Below, piece by piece: positions 14,466-16,286 of a stretch of 16,286 nt of DNA (position 1 is its first letter; each line of letters begins with the position of its first letter). The stretch spans positions 1,226 to 17,511 of the forward strand of contig JAHEEQ010000134.1 of NCBI GenBank assembly GCA_024640585.1, given 5' to 3'. Source of the stretch: Micrococcales bacterium (lineage in GTDB: Bacteria; Actinomycetota; Actinomycetes; S36-B12; UBA5976). Both the position numbers and the translations under genes were made by a program. The notes under the pieces were generated by a model, which worked only from the letters and a program-made list of their open reading frames with translations, had not been told where the DNA came from and ran no database searches.

Positions 14466-14469
14466 CAAA

Positions 14470-14886
14470 GTGGCGGCTGCCAAAAAATCCGCAAAGAAGG
14501 CTCCAGCTAAAAAAGCTGGCGCTAAGAAAGTAGCTAAGAAAGCTACAAAGAAAGCTGCAGCACCTAAGAAGGCTGCAAAGAAAGCACGTAAGACTGCTAA
14601 GAAAGCTGCTCCAAAGAAAGCTGCTAAGAAAGCACGTAAGACTGCTAAGAAAGCTGCACCAAAGAAGGCTGCTAAGAAAGCACGTAAGACTGCTAAGAAG
14701 GCTGCACCTAAGAAAGCTGCTAAGAAGGCTTCAAAGAAGGCTGCACCTAAGAAGGCTGCTAAGAAAGCACGCAAGACTGCAAAGAAGGCTGCACCTAAGA
14801 AGGCTGCTGCAAAGAAGGCACGTAAGGCTGCTCCAAAGCGCAAAGCTGCAAAGCGTCCAGCACGCAAGGCTGCTAAGAAGGCATAG
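14470..14886 (+). CDS. Histone H1-like Lys/Ala/Pro-rich DNA-binding protein
   Basis: A 138-residue protein made almost only of Lys, Ala, Arg, Pro and Thr, with a few Ser, Gly and Val and no acidic, aromatic or Cys residue. After an irregular start ([20 protein letters not shown]) come tandem units of [16 protein letters not shown] from residue 32, ending in an Arg-richer tail ([17 protein letters not shown]). This looks like the C-terminal tail of eukaryotic H1 or of actinobacterial HupB/HupS, but there is no HU fold before it. It would be disordered and strongly basic, and probably binds and compacts DNA, possibly RNA. The GTG start follows a strong ribosome site and the gene ends in a strong terminator, which suggests high expression from a single-gene transcript. 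RNA-binding or ribosome-associated roles remain possible. Confidence 0.85.
   Translation: MAAAKKSAKKAPAKKAGAKKVAKKATKKAAAPKKAAKKARKTAKKAAPKKAAKKARKTAKKAAPKKAAKKARKTAKKAAPKKAAKKASKKAAPKKAAKKARKTAKKAAPKKAAAKKARKAAPKRKAAKRPARKAAKKA
14563..14832 (+). repeat. 48-bp in-frame tandem repeats inside the H1-like gene
   Basis: Four 48-bp units encode the same 16 residues (14563-14610, 14611-14658, 14659-14706, 14746-14793). One shortened 39-bp unit lies at 14707-14745 and a degenerate one at 14794-14832. Units differ mainly at silent positions (AAA/AAG, GCT/GCA, CCT/CCA), so the protein repeat is kept while the DNA has drifted. Unit number could vary by slippage. Confidence 0.9.
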
Positions 14887-14900
14887 TCCCTCTTTTGGAA

Positions 14901-14929
14901 AAGGCTCGCACGAAAGTGCGGGCCTTTTT
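14901..14929 (+). terminator. Strong rho-independent terminator after the H1-like gene
   Basis: AAGGCTCGCAC (14901-14911) pairs with GTGCGGGCCTT (14916-14926) through one U-G pair. The loop is the stable tetraloop GAAA, and a T-tract runs to 14929. It lies 14 bp after the stop and separates this transcript from mapB. Confidence 0.95.
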
Positions 14930-14971
14930 CATTTACAAAATATCCGATTAAAGTTTTACAAAGTCCTTAAT

Positions 14972-14977
14972 TACATT
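14972..14977 (+). promoter_or_regulatory. -10 box (TACATT) for mapB
   Basis: TACATT is followed by GGCCCT (6 nt) and the GTG start at 14984, giving a leaderless transcript. It lies after the terminator, so mapB must start near here. Confidence 0.65.
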
Positions 14978-14983
14978 GGCCCT

Positions 14984-15829
14984 GTGAATTTAGTCCCCGG
15001 CACGATTTCTGCGATGCGAATTGTTCCCGCAAATATTGTTCGTCCGGAATATGTTGGCAAAAAATCTCCTGCCCACCACGATGGTTCGGATGTGCAAACT
15101 CCCGAGACAATTGAAAAAATGCGAATTGCTGGTCGGTTAGCCGCTCAAGCGATGGCTGAAGTCGGAAAGAACATACGGCCAGGAATTACAACCGATGCAC
15201 TAGATGCAATAGGGCACGAGTTTTTATGTGATCATGGCGCATACCCATCAACACTCGGATATCGCGGTTTTCCAAAAAGTTTATGCTCTTCAATAAACGA
15301 AGTTATTTGCCATGGCATCCCTGATTCGACTGTGGTTCAAGATGGCGACATCGTCAATATTGATATTACTGCCTTCATAAACGGCGTTCATGGTGACACA
15401 AATGCCACGTTTCTGTCTGGTGAGGTAGATGAAGAGTCTCGCCAACTCGTTGAGCGAACTCGCGAATCTCTAGACAGAGCCATCAAGGCTGTTATGCCTG
15501 GGCGTCCGATTAGCGTGATTGGCCGAGTTATTGAGGCATACGCAAAGAGATTTAACTACGGAGTGGTCCGCGACTTCACAGGTCACGGAATATCAACCAC
15601 TTTCCATAGCGGATTAATAATCCCGCATTTTGATGATGAGAACTTTGACACAATCATGGAAGTCGGAATGACTTTCACCATTGAGCCTATGCTCACCCTC
15701 GGAACACACCAATGGGATATGTGGCCTGACAACTGGACTGTCGTGACCAAAGATCGCAAACGAACAGCCCAGTTCGAACACACATTGGTCGTAACAGAAA
15801 ATGGCGCGGAGGTTTTGACAACAGTATGA
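14984..15829 (+). CDS. map: Type I methionine aminopeptidase (MapB / MetAP1c type)
   Basis: A 281-residue enzyme that removes the initiator Met from nascent proteins. The five metal ligands are Asp127 (NIDITAF), Asp138 (HGDTNATF), His201 (DFTGHGIS), Glu234 (TIEPML) and Glu265 (FEHTLVV), with catalytic His110 (EVICHGIP). The numbering runs a constant four residues behind the M. tuberculosis MetAP1c ligands. The first 40 residues ([24 protein letters not shown]) are the proline-containing N-terminal linker of the mycobacterial enzyme, thought to contact the ribosome. This supports the GTG start, as does the -10 box 6 nt upstream. Its TGA overlaps the ATG of the ROK kinase gene (ATGA), implying translational coupling. 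Confidence 0.97.
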   Translation: MNLVPGTISAMRIVPANIVRPEYVGKKSPAHHDGSDVQTPETIEKMRIAGRLAAQAMAEVGKNIRPGITTDALDAIGHEFLCDHGAYPSTLGYRGFPKSLCSSINEVICHGIPDSTVVQDGDIVNIDITAFINGVHGDTNATFLSGEVDEESRQLVERTRESLDRAIKAVMPGRPISVIGRVIEAYAKRFNYGVVRDFTGHGISTTFHSGLIIPHFDDENFDTIMEVGMTFTIEPMLTLGTHQWDMWPDNWTVVTKDRKRTAQFEHTLVVTENGAEVLTTV

Positions 15830-16286
15830 CCAGGACTCTTTGTATCGACATCGGTGGCACCGGTTTGAAAGCTGCAATCTGCGATGATCACGGCAATATG
15901 GTCACTGAAAGAATTAAAATCAAAACTCCATATCCAAACCCGCCAGAGACTTTGATTGCTTCTTTGCAAAAACTCACGGAAGGCATTGGCAATTACGATC
16001 GAATTTCTGTGGGCTTTCCTGGTTTGGTTCGAGAAGGTGTAGTTCACCTTGCAATTGCTTTTAGTCGAATTTCGTACGGCGGACCAGAAGATTCAGACCT
16101 AAAATCCGCTTGGATTGGTTTCGACTTAACAAAGGCACTCGAAAAATCCTTCAAGAAACCAGTGCGGGTTGCGAATGATGCTGACGTACAGGGTTGCGCC
16201 GTAGCTACTGGCAAAGGTTTTGAATTCGTGATGACTCTAGGCACAGGAGTTGGAGGTGCTCTGTTTTTGAATGGCGTACTTCAACC
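15826..16286 (+). CDS. ROK-family sugar kinase, polyphosphate-glucokinase-like, 3' end outside window
   Basis: The first 153 residues are present. The phosphate-binding loop is [10 protein letters not shown] (8-17). [11 protein letters not shown] (31-41), [12 protein letters not shown] (62-73) and SAWIGFDL (94-101) parallel the order seen in polyphosphate glucokinases (R-I-K-x-x-T-P-x-P; P-G-x-V-x-x-G-V-V; W-I-G). VANDAD (115-120) holds the likely catalytic Asp118, and [14 protein letters not shown] (137-150) is the second phosphate motif. It would phosphorylate glucose, or another sugar, with ATP and/or polyphosphate. The stretch around residues 75-93 is longer than I expect for PpgK, so substrate and donor are not certain and no symbol is given. 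The ROK zinc motif would lie downstream. It is coupled to mapB through the ATGA overlap. Confidence 0.88.
   Translation, partial: MTRTLCIDIGGTGLKAAICDDHGNMVTERIKIKTPYPNPPETLIASLQKLTEGIGNYDRISVGFPGLVREGVVHLAIAFSRISYGGPEDSDLKSAWIGFDLTKALEKSFKKPVRVANDADVQGCAVATGKGFEFVMTLGTGVGGALFLNGVLQ

Larger units (their letters stand above)
14182..14469. other. AT-rich intergenic region with A/T tracts, upstream of the H1-like gene
   Basis: This 288-bp gap is much richer in A and T than its surroundings, with many runs of 4-6 A or T. CACAAAAT occurs twice (14208-14215, 14237-14244). TTCCACA occurs twice (14191-14197, 14234-14240), weakly resembling DnaA boxes. Small AT hairpins are present, e.g. TTGCA/TGCAA near 14302-14319 and ATTTTTA/TAAAAAT just after. 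An open reading frame continuous with the H1-like gene runs through part of it (in-frame ATG at 14272 and 14407). Its composition is unlike the basic repeat protein and nothing supports translation. No terminator for the MFS gene is evident. Confidence 0.6.

Noticed and set aside
14272..14469. N-terminal extension of the H1-like protein from ATG 14272 or 14407
   Set aside because: The extension has ordinary hydrophobic composition unlike the repeat protein, runs through AT-rich promoter-like DNA, and the strong ribosome site points to GTG 14470.
14457..14867. 136-codon Ala/Phe/Leu-rich frame antisense to the H1-like gene, looking like a membrane protein
   Set aside because: Its composition is the mirror of Lys/Ala codons (AAG read as CTT, GCT read as AGC and in other frames as GCN or TTC); a typical shadow frame.

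Overview
The window looks like a piece of chromosome from a low-GC, streamlined actinobacterium. Candidates are the freshwater acI / Nanopelagicales type (Planktophila- or Nanopelagicus-like); this is an inference from gene content and base composition, not from a marker gene. Pointing to Actinobacteria are a GSI-alpha type glutamine synthetase (GlnA2) next to glnE as in Mycobacterium tuberculosis, a methionine aminopeptidase with the mycobacterial MapB-type N-terminal linker, and a stand-alone Lys/Ala/Pro-rich histone-H1-like protein. Genes are packed with gaps of 0 to about 100 bp, and AT content is far higher than in Streptomyces or Mycobacterium. No mobile element, CRISPR array, tRNA or rRNA was seen.

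Layout. 1-251 (-): N-terminal part of a Cof-type HAD phosphatase, divergent from two GNAT acetyltransferase genes (279-761 and 766-1755, +). 1756-1968 (-): small DUF4287 protein. 2070-2645 (+): two-TM actinobacterial protein of unknown function, ending in a strong terminator. 2729-3934 (+): MFS transporter, whose stop overlaps that of the convergent htpX gene. 3931-5803 (-): rhodanese lipoprotein, lemA and htpX, read right to left. 5829-10151 (-): glnA2-glnE. 10237-11973 (+): nadE, divergent from glnA2. 12086-14181 (+): panB and an EntS-like MFS transporter. 14182-14469: AT-rich gap. 14470-14886 (+): H1-like basic protein with 48-bp tandem repeats and a strong terminator. 14984-16286 (+): mapB and a ROK-family sugar kinase cut by the window edge, with ATGA stop/start overlap.

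How the genes relate. The core is nitrogen and cofactor metabolism: the glutamine synthetase family enzyme and GS adenylyltransferase face a glutamine-dependent NAD synthetase across an 85-bp control region, followed by pantothenate synthesis (panB). LemA with the M48 membrane protease HtpX forms an envelope quality-control pair, with a periplasm-facing rhodanese lipoprotein gene just upstream.

The most notable signals are regulatory. (i) A TANNNT -10 hexamer lies exactly 6 nt before eight start codons (7 nt for a ninth), so leaderless transcription seems to be the main start mode; only glnA2 and the H1-like gene carry strong Shine-Dalgarno sequences. (ii) A perfect 16-bp palindrome of CsoR/CstR operator type overlaps the -10 box of the rhodanese gene, implying copper- or persulfide-responsive control. 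(iii) The glnE start has its own -10 box overlapping the stop codon of glnA2, whose product lacks the adenylylation tyrosine. I saw no wholly new multi-gene system here.
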